From NCBI GenBank assembly GCA_963930655.1, contig OZ005603.1:23698201-23762200 (forward strand): a DNA stretch of 64,000 nt. The letters run 5' to 3'. Of the stretch, positions 29,726 to 41,613 are shown piece by piece. The notes under the pieces are model-generated. The model was not told the origin of the DNA, did no database searches, and was given only the letters and a program-made list of their open reading frames with translations. The DNA is from Myrica gale (taxonomy: Eukaryota > Streptophyta > Magnoliopsida > Fagales > Myricaceae). Position numbers and translations under genes: made by a program. Each line of letters starts with the position of its first letter. The first letter of the stretch is position 1.

Positions 29726-32644
29726 TAGGGCTGTTCAGTGCCACCGGGTTGCCGGTATCCGGCTTCACCAGTGCCGGTTTAAGGTTTTTTACAAAACCCG
29801 GTGCTATTCCCGGTTCCCGGGTTACCCGGCACCGGGACACCGGGTTTTGTTTTTCTTTTTTTAACAAAACAACACATTTTGTTGTTACAAAGACTTTTTG
29901 TTTGGTTTTCGCTTGAGCGTTTGAGTTTTTGTTACAGAGACTTCTCCTTTGATGTTTGCTCCACAGGCGTTCGAGCGCAAGTGGTTATTTTTTAACAGAC
30001 AAATCACACTCGTCTGTCGCCTTATTGGCGCTCGAGCGTGACCTTTAAAATTTTAATAAAACACGTTTTTTTCTTTTCCCCAGACCAGCCGACATTCTTT
30101 CATTTTCTTCCCTCTTCTTTTCTTTTCTTTTCTTTTCTCTGCAGCGGCGCCCCCATTCTCCCTCTCTATCTTTTCTTCCCCAAAATCTCACATTACACTG
30201 TGCTTTTACCTTTTTTTACTCTCCCATCCAAGTCTCCCGTGCTCACAAGGTACTCCACAGACTATTTTTTCTCTATTTTGCTCAATTTTCGTTTCGGGGG
30301 TTAAGGTTCGTCAGTTTTATTTTTCTTTTTTCTGGCTTGTGATTCAAATGTTTTTGTTTTCTTTGTTTGATGTATTTGCTGCTTTGTTATTGTTTGCATA
30401 TTCCCTTGGGCTAGTTCTTCCATTTGGGTTCTTATTTGACATTTGAGTTTGATTCTAGGGTTTCTACATTTCTTATTTTGTGCTTTTGATTTCTATTTAT
30501 TCTCGGTTCTCGGTTGTATTTGTTTCATGGTTTTTCCTCTTCTCCTATATGGTAGTCATTTGATTTGCTTGCATCTATGTTGTTTTGCACTTGTTCTTCG
30601 CTTTGGGTTGTGGTGTTACTGAGGTTGTTTTCTTGTTTTTGGTTGTCTTTGATTCATGTCCTTAAATCACCCTATTAAGTTTCACTCATGTTACATGGAT
30701 ATCCCCAAAAAGGGGGGAATGCACATTGGCTTGAAACAGTCCCCCAAGTTCAAACGCATAGCTACTTCGGGCCATATGATAGACATCAGATATGAATCAA
30801 AATTATAGGAATGTGTCCATGAGTCTTAAATGTGGACAACAAACACACATGATGCCTAGATACATATCCGCAGCTGATGTAGACCCTAAGTCCAATTTGC
30901 ATAGGCATTCACTGAATAAAATTAAAGTTATTATTGAGATAAGTCACTCATTGAGAAATGGAAAGGTTTCACCAATCTTCTGGACTTTCCATCCGGAGCT
31001 ATACAATTATGTTGCATCCTTCCATGATCCAACATTTTCCCCAATGCATACAATTATGTAGCATTTAGGGTTCTCGTAGTGTGTTTGTGACCTCTTTGAA
31101 CACTGCTAAACCCTCTGTTTTTTATTTGCAGATGGACACTCCACCACAATCACATTCATCTGCAGCCTCATGTAGTAGTGTTACTGCTATGTCGCCCTCA
31201 GTATCATGTCCTGTTGTTGGGTCCAATCCGGATTCTGAGACAGTGGGGTCAATGGGTGGAGGTGATGTAAGTGGACGACCACCACGCCCTGAACCCAAAA
31301 AAATGAAAAACTCAAACCCTTCTGATGTATGGCTCACTACACCAAGATACCTAACTCTAATCCACCTAAAGCAAAATGTAGTTATTGTAAAAAAGATTTA
31401 TGGTTTATCACAAGAATGAGACTTCAGGGTTATGACAACATCACAACTTTTGTCCATATTTCAAGAGAAAGAAAGGAGGTTAGTTAGATGTTGGACAGAT
31501 GTTTTTGACTCACGATGCTGAGAAGTCGACGGGGTCTGATGTTGGAACGATGGGGGTGACACGTAAGTTTTGTGAGAATACTATTAAAGATCTGATTGCT
31601 AGGATGATAATTATCGATGAGATGTCTTTTATTGTAGTTCAGAAACATGGATTTAGAAATTTAATTCATTATCTGGAGCCTAGATTTAAAATGTCATCTA
31701 GGATAACAATTATGAGGCTTTGCATAAAACTTTATTTGAAGGAGAAGGATAAGTTGAAGCATCTTATTCGAACGAATGGGTATAGAGTGTCTTTTACCAC
31801 AGACACTTGGACATCGATTCAAAATTTTATTTATATGTGTGTGACTGGACACTTCATTGATGCTAATTGGACCTTGTAGAAGAGAATTTTTTCTTTTGTG
31901 AGGGTGCAAGATCATAAGGGGGTTAGAATTGCCAAGGAAATAGAAGACTGTATGAATGACCGGGGGATACAAAAGATCCTTACAATAACAATTGACAATG
32001 CCTTCTCTAATGACACTGCCATTGACCATTTAAAAAGGAGGCAATTGCAAAAAGATACTCTAGATGTATTGAGGATTATTTGTGGCCATGAATTCCTACA
32101 CTTGAGATGTTGTGCACATATTTTGAATTTGATTGTGTCTGAGGGGATGAAAAAGGTTGATAAGTCAATTGCTAAGGTTCAAAATATGATCAAGTATGTT
32201 AAGTCATCACCCCAAACGTTAGACAAGTTTAAAGAATGTGTGCAGATTAAAGAGATTACATTTACACAATTTTTGACTCTAAAACTGCAGAAGGTCGGAG
32301 AGGTGGGTGACAGTGATGGTGACTTGGGGGGATAATGAGGATTGGGATGAGTTTGATCTTGTAAGGGTTGCTAGCCAAATTTCAGACCCCAAATCTGAGG
32401 TGGAGAGATATTTATCAGAGTCAATTGAATCAAAGGCTTCTTCATTTAAAATTTTGCTTTAGTGGAACGTTAATTTTCATAAGTATCCTATCCTTGCCTG
32501 CATAGCTCGGGATGTGTTGGAAATTCCTATTACCATTACCATTGTACATTGGGTCAAATGCGTAAACCACATAGCTCGGGATGTGTAGGTGTAGGTGGCT
32601 AATATTGGAAAACCGGTCTATCCAGCCGGGGTTGAACAGCCTCA
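29726..32644 (+). mobile_element. hAT transposon with broken transposase
   Basis: An exact 8-bp direct repeat GTGCAGCC flanks it (29718-29725 and 32645-32652). Ends TAGGGCTGTTCA and the complement of TGAACAGCCTCA (read inward GTTGAACAGCC) form the inverted termini. 2919 bases. The first 300 bases hold CCGGT/ACCGG-rich palindromes and GCGCTCGAGCG-like words shared with the hAT at 15059. Inside is a BED/RICESLEEPER-type transposase gene. Confidence 0.9.
31132..32530 (+). pseudogene. hAT transposase (BED zinc finger, RICESLEEPER/DAYSLEEPER type)
   Basis: An acceptor TTTATTTGCAG precedes ATGGACACTCCACCACAATC at 31132, so a leader intron is likely. In order: a Ser/Pro-rich N-terminus, a BED finger (PNSNPPKAKCSYCKKDLW, read in a shifted frame at ~31340-31410), the hAT core (RTNGYRVSFTTDTWTSIQN, then KILTITIDNAFSNDTAI and LRCCAHILNLIVSEGMK), and the start of the dimerisation domain (SEVERYLSESIESK, YPILACIARDVLEIP). 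The part after LEIP that normally continues ASESAFS is missing, a block between VQIKEIT and the dimerisation domain is absent, and there are frame changes near 31340 and 31470 and a stop near 31879. Inactive. Confidence 0.85.
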
Positions 32645-33032
32645 GTGCAGCCAGTATTAGCATGAAGATTTTCTTGAAGGAGTCAGTTCGTTGCTATGCT
32701 CGCCCTTCCTCTAGCGGAAGTCGCATCGCTTTGTGTGATGGTTGTGTTGTGTCCCGGTCCCTGTGACCAGTTTGTTTTTGTCTTGTGTGCTAGCTCTTTG
32801 TGGCCAATTTGTGTTTGTTCTGTGTGTTGTCTCTTGTGGCTAGCTTGTTGTTTTGGTGCTTGTTTTACAACCTTTGTTGTTGGTGGTGGTTTCGGCTTAT
32901 TGTAGGGTCTTTAGGTCCGTTTAAGTTTTTCGCTAGCCTTCCGATTATTTTTATATTTTGTACTGATGGTAATTTTCTCGGATATTAATATACTATTTCA
33001 TTTGCCTACAAAAAAAATATTGGGTTCATATC

Positions 33033-33427
33033 CTCCTTTTACAAAGAGCATCTCATACATAGATAGGTCCACTGATTCGCAGTTCTCACATAGGAGTTCG
33101 TCTTTTGTGCTAAATGGGCCCATGAAAATTGTGTCCATATCCTTCTTTTACAAAGCCCTAGCTTTTATGGATCAATAGGCCTCTAGAATCCGGTCAATTT
33201 GGGTGAATGGAAAGATCCGGTCATATCAAAAAACTGACTTGTGAAGAGTGTTTTTTTTTAAAAGTCTGACAGTTCTAGTCCTAGTACGGTGACTTGGATA
33301 TCAATCCTTCGAAAACACAAAACAAAAATACGCACACTAAGATCTGAACGAGAAGAAACAATTTTTTAATCAATATAATTAACGTGTTTAATTATATTTG
33401 AAGATGAGTAGAAGTTAACATTTTTAT
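33033..33427. other. No gene seen
   Basis: Two diverged copies of a GTTCATATCCTCCTTTTACAAAG / GTCCATATCCTTCTTTTACAAAG motif at about 33025-33050 and 33135-33160. Otherwise featureless. Confidence 0.4.
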
Positions 33428-33991
33428 GGAAAAATTACACTTTGCACTCTTTAACTACCACACATTTACACTTTGTACCTCAAACTATTAATATGCTTAT
33501 GATTTACACACCTTATGAAGATCTCACCTTTAAAATTAATAAAAAAACTGGTTTACGCAACTTTTAGAATTGAAAAGCCCCAAGTGTTGTTTGTTTTCAT
33601 TGCAAGGCAAAATGAAAAAAAAAACTAGCACGGGCGGTACACGTGGTCTTTATTCCGTTCAAAATCACAGAAAATTTGACGGTGGGGTGCAAAACGTCTA
33701 AACCATAAGGGTCAAATGTCTTAAAATTGATATATCGGGGCGCAAAGTGTAAATGTCATGAAACCACAGAGGTGCAAAATGTAATTAACCAATATAAAAA
33801 GGGACATGTGACACAATCTTAATAGTTGAATTATCATGATATGGGGTGTAAAATGTAAATCAATTAGTAGTTTAAGATGCAATGTGTCTAAGTTTTATAG
33901 AAAGATAAGTAATCATATTATGAAAGACTTCTACCCTAATAAGGGTCTTATTGACCCCAAAGTTCGAGGGTGCAAAGTGGTTTTTCCCTTA
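33428..33991. mobile_element. MITE cluster of the TTACACTTTG family
   Basis: Left end GGAAAAATTACACTTTGCACTC; right ends at GGTGCAAAATGTAATTAACC (33772-33791) and GGGTGCAAAGTGGTTTTTCCC (33969-33989). The arrangement suggests two related palindromic elements, one truncated or inserted next to the other. Confidence 0.55.
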
Positions 33992-34084
33992 CTTTATTGG
34001 GTTAAATACTCATTTCATCTCTAGGTTTCTATCCCTTTTAACAAATCATCATTCGGTTTTCAAATTGATCATAGAGGTCCATAA

Positions 34085-35345
34085 TGTTGGCTTTTGTGCA
34101 CAATCGAGATTTTGATGATTTCAATAAATAGATTGAGTTTAGAAAATTGACATCTTCAAAGACAAAGACGATTTGAGGAAAGAGTCAAAGTCCTAAATAA
34201 AGAAGAACAAGAGGATGCAAGGAGCTCAAAAGTGAACATTCAAGACCTTAGGGTATAAATCTTGTAACTCTTTATTCACTTTTGACAAGGATTTGAATCA
34301 CTCTTTAGCATATCTTTCAAAACGTGCATAAACTGTTTTAAGTTTTGTTTGAAATATTAAAATGTTTTTAAAGGCTTCAAAACACCCAAAACAAACTTTC
34401 AAACCTTTCATATACTTATGGGAAGTAAGGCTTTAAAATTAAGTGTTTAAAAGTGGTCAAAAATATGATTTTAAAATAACCGGACTATGTGCTTAAGTTG
34501 AAGAGATCGACCGGCTGGTGAAGCGGTCGACCGGTCCTTCGACCGCGGTCGACCGCTTGGTATAGCGGTCGACCGGTTGGTTTTAAAATAGAGTCGTTGA
34601 GCTTCTGACAATATGATCGTTGGGGTAACGGTAACTTGAAGTGGTCGACCGACTCGTTTTAACAAACGACTCCCAACGGCTATAAACGGCTAGTTTTCAC
34701 GTGTGACCTATAAATACACCTTCATTTCGTCCAAAATGAATAACAAACGACCACATATCATTTCTACTACTTGAGAAACATTTTAAACCTTCATATTCTA
34801 TATTTCTCATATCATTCACACAAAACATACTTTCATATCCTTATCTTTGTGTGAATAAAGAGATAGAACTTTCCACTTTTATATCTACTATTTGAGAGTC
34901 TTGTTCCTCAATCTACCTATCAAAAGAGGTGTTTCCTTTAGTGAGGTTGTTCACTAAAGAAGAAGCTTTGAGAGTGTATATCTCAAGCTTGGTGAGGTTG
35001 TGAGTGGTGAGCCAAAAAAACCGCTTTGGTGGGTTTGAGTGTTGAGCCAGGGAGAAAACACTTGTAAGGTTCTCTAGCACCCGGAAGCTAGTTTGTAAAG
35101 CTATTGGAGAATAGTGGAAAACCTCAAGGCTCGGTGAATGAGCTTGAGGGGTGGATGTAGGCGAGTTTGCCGAACCACCTAAAAATCGAGTGTTTGCTTC
35201 TGTTACCCTTATCTCTAATTTTAGCACTTATTTATACTTGTTGCATATTTATATTTGTGCTAAAGTAGTATTTAATTGCAAATACGATTTGGGGGTTAGT
35301 AGCAAAAAGTTTTAGAAAACCAATTTACCCCCCCTCTTGGGTTTC
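34085..35345 (+). mobile_element. LTR, retrotransposon family B
   Basis: Starts TGTTGGCTTTTGTGCACAATC and ends near ACCCCCCCTCTTGGGTTTC. Its 3-prime third parallels, in opposite orientation, 55590-56000 in the solo LTR at 55583-57083: the CCGAACCACCTAAAAATCGAG word, the GGTGGATGTAGGCGAG word and the CACTTGTAAGGTTCTCTAGCACCC-type block. No internal genes adjoin it, so it appears to be solo. The right boundary is uncertain and no target duplication was found. Confidence 0.65.
34498..34650. repeat. GGTCGACCG repeat block in LTR
   Basis: CGGTCGACCG-type palindromes recur about seven times in 150 bases, interspersed with short linkers. The related LTR at 55583-57083 has a GTGTCGACAC repeat array in the equivalent place. 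Confidence 0.75.
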
Positions 35346-36114
35346 CTTAATCTTGTAAACTAGGACTCACACATGAGCTTCTAATTTTTGTCAAAAAAAG
35401 TCCTCTTAAAATTGCATTCTCAAAATTAATAGTTCACACGTCAACTCCAATCATAAGTTGACATGTATTACCCAAAATTAATTTCTTAATTTTTTTAAAA
35501 TAATTAAAATAATTTACTTTGTTTTATTTTTTTAAATAAAAAAATTAGGAAAAAAACTTAAACAAATTGTAAGTCACATGATTTTAGTTTTGGTTGACTC
35601 GTGTATTGGAACTGACATGTGAATCGTTAACTTTATAGATTGAAATGTAACGAAAGAACTTATTTGATAAAAATTGCAAACTCAAGGATCTTTATTATCA
35701 ATTTGAAAACCCAAGGATTGTTTACTAAAATGGGTCAAACCCAGGGACCAAATAGGTAACCCTTCTTTATTTGTGTAGCTATATATGTTTTAATGAATCG
35801 TGAAAGCATATTTTGCACACTCAAACTACCACACATATTTTGCACACTCAAATTACTAAGCTAGATAGCTTGTACTCCAAATTACCAAAAACTATCGTTT
35901 TACACTTTGCACTTTACAGTTTGTGGAGACGAGTTGTAACGAGATAAAGTTTGTGAGGATATTTGAGAATTGAGTGATAGTTTGAGAGGAAAAATTGTAA
36001 TTAACCCCTAAAAAAAATAAGATCACTTAGAAAAAAAAGTAAAAAGTCAGACAAGGAAAATGTAGTATACGTGAGCTTTCATTTGAAAAGTCTCCTCAAA
36101 TAGAAAATTGAAAA
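35346..36114. other. No gene; possible degenerate MITE
   Basis: A/T-rich. 35807-36008 has CATATTTTGCACACTCAAACTA direct repeats and an AAATTGTAATTAACCCC right edge like the TTACACTTTG MITE family. No coding signal. Confidence 0.4.
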
Positions 36115-36385
36115 AAATGGTTAAATACACTTTGCACCCTCCAACTATGAGGGGACTTTGCACCTTAATTTATTATTTTTTTCATATTGCACCCACTAAC
36201 TACTAATTTCAGACACTTTTCACTATCCATTAAAATTTTCCGTCACTTTAGATAGAAATTTATTTTTGACCTCAAAATTGCAATTTTAGTCTCATCAAAT
36301 GGTCACTGCCAAACAAATTATGGGGACAAAATTGTAATTTTGGTGGGTGAGATTTTATTTCTTGTGGAGCCTAATTCCATGAGTC
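36115..36385 (+). mobile_element. Half of a MULE-type MITE
   Basis: GGTTAAATACACTTTGCACCC followed by TTGCACCCACTAACTACTAA and AAATTTTCCGTC, the left half of the element class at 59915-60645 and 61140-61530. The right half is missing. Confidence 0.55.
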
Positions 36386-36399
36386 ATTTATTTTTTGCT

Positions 36400-37035
36400 T
36401 AAAAAATGTTTTACATTGAAAGAAACCTGTTACGACTCTTAGAAAGATGTTTTCATTTAAAAAACACTTACACCAAACACTTTTACGTTTCTGCGTGAAA
36501 CTTTGACTTGATTCAAAAAAAAAATTATGTCGAATTAAACCTATTTATGACTCTCAGAAAATTGTGTTCATTTTAAAATCACTTACACTGAAAACACATT
36601 TACGTTTTTTTTTTGTGAAACTTTAACTTGTTTCAAAGAATATTTTACGTGGAATAAAACCTATTACGACTCTTGGGGAAAATGTTTTAATTTGAAAATT
36701 ATTTACCCTGTGAAATACTTTTACGTTTTTTTTTGTAAAATTTTGACTTACTATAGAAAATATTTTACTTAGAAGGAAACATATTTACGACTGTTGGGTA
36801 AATGTTTTGATTTGAAAATCACTTACACCGTAAACACTTTTATGTTTCTTTGGAAAACTTTGACTTTCTGCAAAAAAATGTTTTACATTGAATGAAACAT
36901 ATTTACGACTCTTAGGAAAAAAAATTCATTTGAAAATCACTTCCACCGTAAACACTTTTTCGTTTTTTCGTAAAACTTTGACTTGTTACAGAAAATGTTT
37001 TACTTCGAATGAAACCTATTTACGACTATTTTGAA
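36400..37035. repeat. 118-bp tandem repeat, about five units
   Basis: The word TTTACGACTCTT recurs at 36430, 36545, 36664, 36785, 36903 and 37020, a period of 115-121 bases. Each unit then has AAATCACTTACACCG, AACACTTTTACGTTT and AAACTTTGACTTG. Units differ by point changes and small indels, so the array is not young. Confidence 0.85.
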
Positions 37036-37936
37036 CGTTTGCTTCGAAACTGTTAAAAGGAAAATAATTTTCTTAGTAGATTTATTGATTAATTATCCGT
37101 CGACCTGGCTAACTACTGAAGCAAGAATTATGAGGGGAGTCGGGATAAAAAATGATGGTCTAGATCCAGTTTGTAGTTGAGGATGACTTGTTTTAATTAG
37201 TAACTAGCTAGGCTTCTGAAAGAACCCCCACCCAAAACAGGACTTCAACGTTAGAAACCCCATGATCTGAGCTAGCGTCAATATTAATCTGTCTTGAAAA
37301 TTTTGACTGATTCAGGATATTTCAGTGTCCTCCCAAGAGATTGGAAGTGATTCGTTAAGCCCTCTACATAAATTAAGGCCACTAATCGCTAGCAGAGGGG
37401 AAAACTGAAAAATACATCCCGGGATGTTTGAAACTCCAAGGCGGTGGTCTTGGCCCTAGCCTGCCAATTATATACATATAGATCGTAACAGCTTCTTTTA
37501 TTAATTAAAATGACGTTCAAAAACCCTTTGTAGATCCGACGATCTATGAACTAGTAGACCAAACAACCATACAAACCCAAACAGATGGAAAATTGAAAAA
37601 TGACTCATAATGAGCCTGCCAATTATATACATACCATACATATTGTCAGGCGCTTGGTAAACGTTAATTATATATCCTCTTACAAACAAATAAATTGCCC
37701 TTTTCCACTAATTATAATATTTTTGTTCATGGGTGTTTCTCCACCTTTCAGATGAGCAGGTGAAATTATTAATTAAATAGTTATATTGGATGTTTCAGAA
37801 TTTCTAATACAACCGTTTTACATTCCTTCTGGGTTCTATGTTATCTCCTGAGATCATTATCTAGTCATGATTATCTGAATACAATATAAATGGTAAAGAG
37901 TACTCTCGTACGAACTATTAAATTTGCATTTTCTAT
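37036..37936. other. No gene seen
   Basis: Unique-looking A/T-rich sequence with a direct repeat CTGCCAATTATATACATA (37459 and 37616). No coding signal. Confidence 0.45.
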
Positions 37937-38610
37937 CACTACAAAAAAAGGTCTGCTATAGGTCAAAAAAACGCTGCTATAGGTTATTTTTGCCTATAGC
38001 AGCGGTTTTTTAGAGGCGGTCGAGACCGCCGCTATAGCTCCGTCGCGATAGATATATCGCGACGGTTTTCGGAACCGTTGGTGAAGACCTCGGGTCTATA
38101 GCGGCGGTCTATAGACCCGAACGCAATTTTTTCTTCCTCGCAATTTTGTCGGTTAGCGGCGGTCGCGACCGCCTCTATAGGTCTTTGCCAGCGTTTTTTT
38201 TTGCTACCATTTTAATACACTACTAATTTTTTCCTATATTTTCATATACATGATTTTTTAATCGGTAATACAAATTTATTTTAAGAATTATAATTTATTG
38301 GATGTAAAAACTTAAAGAGCAAGGATAATAAAAAAAAAATACGTCATCATTGATTTATACCGTTTTACAACAAATACAAGAATCTCTACAAGTAATCTGA
38401 AACCAATTAAAATCTAGTCTCAAAAAGCTCAAATGAAAATAAGAAACTGGTGATCAAATCTTCCCAGGAAAATGACAAATAAGAATTTCTACAAGTAATC
38501 TGACCGCCGCTATAGACCCTCTTTAGCAGCTTTTTTTGCAAAACGCCGCAAAAAACACCTTGTAGCGGCGTTTTTAGCGACCGCCGTTATAGACCTGTTT
38601 TTTTGTAGTG
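37937..38610. mobile_element. Small non-autonomous CACTA element
   Basis: Ends CACTACAAAAAAAGG and ACCTGTTTTTTTGTAGTG, with the 3-bp duplication TAT on both sides (37934-37936 and 38611-38613). Subterminal TATAGCGGCGGTC / GACCGCCGCTATAG motifs match the element at 510-8310, so it could be moved by the same proteins. 674 bases, no gene. Confidence 0.92.
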
Positions 38611-39300
38611 TATTTACATTCTCTTTGAACTCATATATACCATGCTTTTTAATTAACATATTTAATTTTGCTTCATAAGTGTTATTGTATTCACCTAAAT
38701 TATTGTACCTGAAATTTACAAAATCTAAACTACTTATTGAAAACAAAAGTTTCGAATTAAAAAAATAAAAAAGTCTTCCCACGACAAGAAATTTTATAGT
38801 TCATGCACTAAATATATAGGTCAGAGAGAGCAGTACTAACTCTCTATTGCGCATGATTTAATGGTTTTGCAAAAATTAAGCTTTCAACAGATGCATGATA
38901 GGATCAAAAGGTCTTGTCCCAGGGTATTATCCAAATTTAAAGCCAAATATATATAGCTCTACCTATATATAAAGCTACGTCTTTGGATCGATGGAGACAT
39001 AAATATATAAACAAAACAAAACTCTCCCCTTGTTTAAGATGGTAATTAATTAATTAAGAGTTTTGGGCAAAGCTTACAATACATAATTTATGCAGTATCA
39101 AGTGACAAACAAAAACCAGTCAAAAAGGAAAAGATTAATTAAGGCGCACGGTAAGATAGTATACAAGTTATAAAAAAGGAGGATAGGTAGATTTGCCGCA
39201 TCCCTAGTATAAACCTAACTAACAATGGCACTTACCGAAACTAAACTTCCCTACCAAATAGTGGCCTAAATATGCATTAGCCGTCCCCTGTGCTTTATAA
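38611..39300. other. No gene seen
   Basis: A/T-rich spacer between two CACTA elements, without coding or repeat structure that I can name. Confidence 0.45.
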
Positions 39301-41310
39301 CACTACAAGAAAAAGTAGCTATAACAACCACATTTTTGGTCACCGGCTAAAAGTGGTTGCCAATAGTTGACTTTTAGCAACCAAATTCTAGAACTGTTGT
39401 TATTGAGACTTTTAGCAGCAAATTTAAGATGGTAGCTAAATTTTGGTAGAAATAAGATATTATCAACTAGATGATTGATTGCTAAAAGTTAAATAATGTT
39501 AACCAATATTTTTTTGGTCAAAATAAGATATTAGCAACTAGATGCTTGGTTGCTAAAAGTTAAACAATGACAGCCAATATTTTTTTGGTCGAAATAGGAT
39601 ATTATCAACCAGATGATTGGTTGTTAAAAGTTAAACAATGGCAACCAATATGACCTTTAGCGACGAATTCATTAGCGACAGACCCAATTTTGTTGCTAAA
39701 AGTACGTTTTATGCGACAAAATTCTAAATTGTCCCTTTAACGAACCCAATTGCACAGCAAAAATTATCTAAAAACAAAAATAATGTTTTGCCTCTAAAAA
39801 TTTTAATCACAATTTTTTAGCGACAAATATAGCATGCCGCTAAAATATATTACTAATATGATACAAACATTTGACTGAGATTTAAACGTCTAGTAATTAT
39901 TTTTATTTAACTTGTACACTATATCTCTAATATTAAATATTATGCAAAATAATATAATAAAATAATTTACGGTTGTTATTCATTTCTCACCTCACATTTC
40001 TTACCTCACATGTAATCACAATTTACCGTCTGATAATTCATTTCCAGATACTTCCTTTTACTTTGACGGCTGAGATATCTTCTCTCCTCACATTTGATCT
40101 CCACCATTGCTTATCATTTAACCCTAACGCCTCTCATCTTCAGCACACTCTACTTCTTTTATCTTTCTCGCACAGCGGCTACGACAACTACCCACGTCTT
40201 TTTTCTCTTCACACAGCTGCTGCGACAACTATAAAAATCTTCATATCTTCTTTACTTTTTGCGATTTTTTCGATAGATCTATCTACCCAACCTCTTTGAT
40301 CTCTCCAACTACACCCATATTGAGTCATTCAACGACGATCCCAGTTCCGGGTCTGTGAAGTCCATTGCATTCAACGACACCAAGATCTTCACCGCTCACC
40401 AAGGCTCCAAGATCCGCGTATGGCAAATCACACAGTCCAAACGGCACCACCTTGTGTCCACGCTTCCCACTGTCAAAGACCTCTTGTACCGTTCCCTTTT
40501 GCCGAGGAACTATGTCAACATTTGGCAGCATAAGAAGCAGCTTTGGATGAAAGCAATCACCTTAAAGCCTTTATTTCACTGTCAACAAACGAACAACGAA
40601 AGGTGAAGAACGAAAAATGAACAGGGGTGAAGAACGAACAATAAAGCCAATGGTGATGGAGAACTTGTCGCATTTTGTAAAGTCCCCCATTTTGTTAAGT
40701 CCTTTATTTATTGAAGATTTTTTCTTTCTTGGATTTGTTGTAGATCTTTATTTTTGGGCGTATTTGTTGCTGATCTTTATCTATAAAGATCTTTCTTGGG
40801 TTTGTTGTAGATCTGTATTTCTTAGGTTTGTTTTCTTGTGTCCTGTTTTGTTAAGTCTTTGTACAAAGTTTAACGAAGATTCAAATTTTATATGGATCGT
40901 TGTCTTGTTCTTTGTTTTTTTTAGATGGATTATGTAGTTCGTTTTGCTATTTTTTGCATATGTGAAGATGGTTCTTGACGAACTGGTTCGTAGAATGGTT
41001 TTCTCAGTTGCAGCGACTCTCTAGTCGCTGACCTGTTCTCTTGCAACGATTCTCTGTCGTTGGTAGATCTGCTGGTCTTTCCCAACGAAAAGGTGGCTTC
41101 GAATTTGTTCGATCTTTTCTCGGCAGGTGTTAGTCGATGTTGGAGCACTTTGGTGAATGCTCGCATATGTCGTCGTTAAATTTCATTGCCCACGAGGCAA
41201 ACGCAATGACCCGCTAAACGACGTCTTTCCGTTGTGATAGGGTTTTAACAACCAATTAGCCAACTTTTGGCAACCATAATTGGCACCGGTAGTCCAAATT
41301 TCTTGTAGTG
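39301..41310. mobile_element. CACTA-like element carrying a WD40 gene fragment
   Basis: Left end CACTACAAGAAAAAGTAGC, right end AAATTTCTTGTAGTG. The left subterminal zone (39330-39700) repeats TTGGTTGCTAAAAGTTAAAC and relatives; the right one has AGCCAACTTTTGGCAACC. The flanking 3-bp sequences (TAA and GGT) do not match, so the target duplication is lost or the ends were rearranged. No transposase. The interior holds a piece of a WD40-repeat gene. Confidence 0.7.
40289..40561 (+). pseudogene. Captured JINGUBANG-like WD40 gene fragment
   Basis: A continuous 91-codon stretch encodes NLFDLSNYTHIESFNDD, SSGSVKSIAFNDTKIFTAHQ, GSKIRVWQIT, KRHHLVSTLPTVKDLLYR and PRNYVNIWQHKKQLWMKA. The order HQxxKIRVWQIT, STLPTVKD, LPRNYV, RHKKxLW is characteristic of the plant JINGUBANG-type WD40 family, regulators first described in pollen germination. 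It covers one blade and the following family-specific linker of a seven-blade propeller. There is no start codon of its own at the homologous position, and downstream sequence is unrelated, so this is a fragment. Flanks on both sides are CACTA interior. Confidence 0.8.
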
Positions 41311-41613
41311 GGTATATCTAAAAAACCAAGCAAACTAGCATATAGAGTTTGGTTAACAAATTTTTAATAGTTTCAATTTGTTCTTGTCAATAGAGATATT
41401 AAAAACATTGAAAGCAGGTCCCATAACATACAAATTAAATCACAATCCAAAAAAACTAAAACAAATTTTTATTGTCAATAGAGATATTAAAAATGATGCA
41501 TAACAATAAAAAGCATGTCTAACATAAAATCTCTAAAACCAGCAACCTTCATAAATAGGAAAAAAAGGAATATGATTGAATAAAAGATGTTTTGTTTCTA
41601 TTCTTCAAGCGTG
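41311..41613. other. Spacer, no gene seen
   Basis: Contains a repeated word TTGTCAATAGAGATATTAAAAA (41385 and 41472). No coding signal. Confidence 0.5.

Larger units (their letters stand above)
28679..33015 (+). mobile_element. LINE-like retroposon insertion hosting hAT elements
   Basis: A 17-base direct repeat, AATATTGGGTTCATATC, occurs at 28662-28678 and 33016-33032, with an A-run (TTTGCCTACAAAAAAA) just before the second copy. A long target duplication plus a poly-A tail is the hallmark of LINE-type insertion, and TTTGCCTAxxAAAAAA tails are common in plant L1. The left part is CT-rich, like a 5-prime leader; 32653-33008 is T/G-rich, like an L1 3-prime UTR. No endonuclease or RT is seen. 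Most of the interval is hAT DNA inserted later. Confidence 0.55.

Noticed and set aside
30038-30304. 88-codon Phe/Leu/Ser-rich frame inside the hAT element
   Set aside because: CT-rich leader-like sequence upstream of the transposase; composition explains the open frame.
28896-32644. One large hAT element from the first TAGGGCTG end to the right end at 32644
   Set aside because: The exact 8-bp duplication pairs 32644 with the end at 29726, not with 28896, whose flank (TCTTCAGT) does not match.
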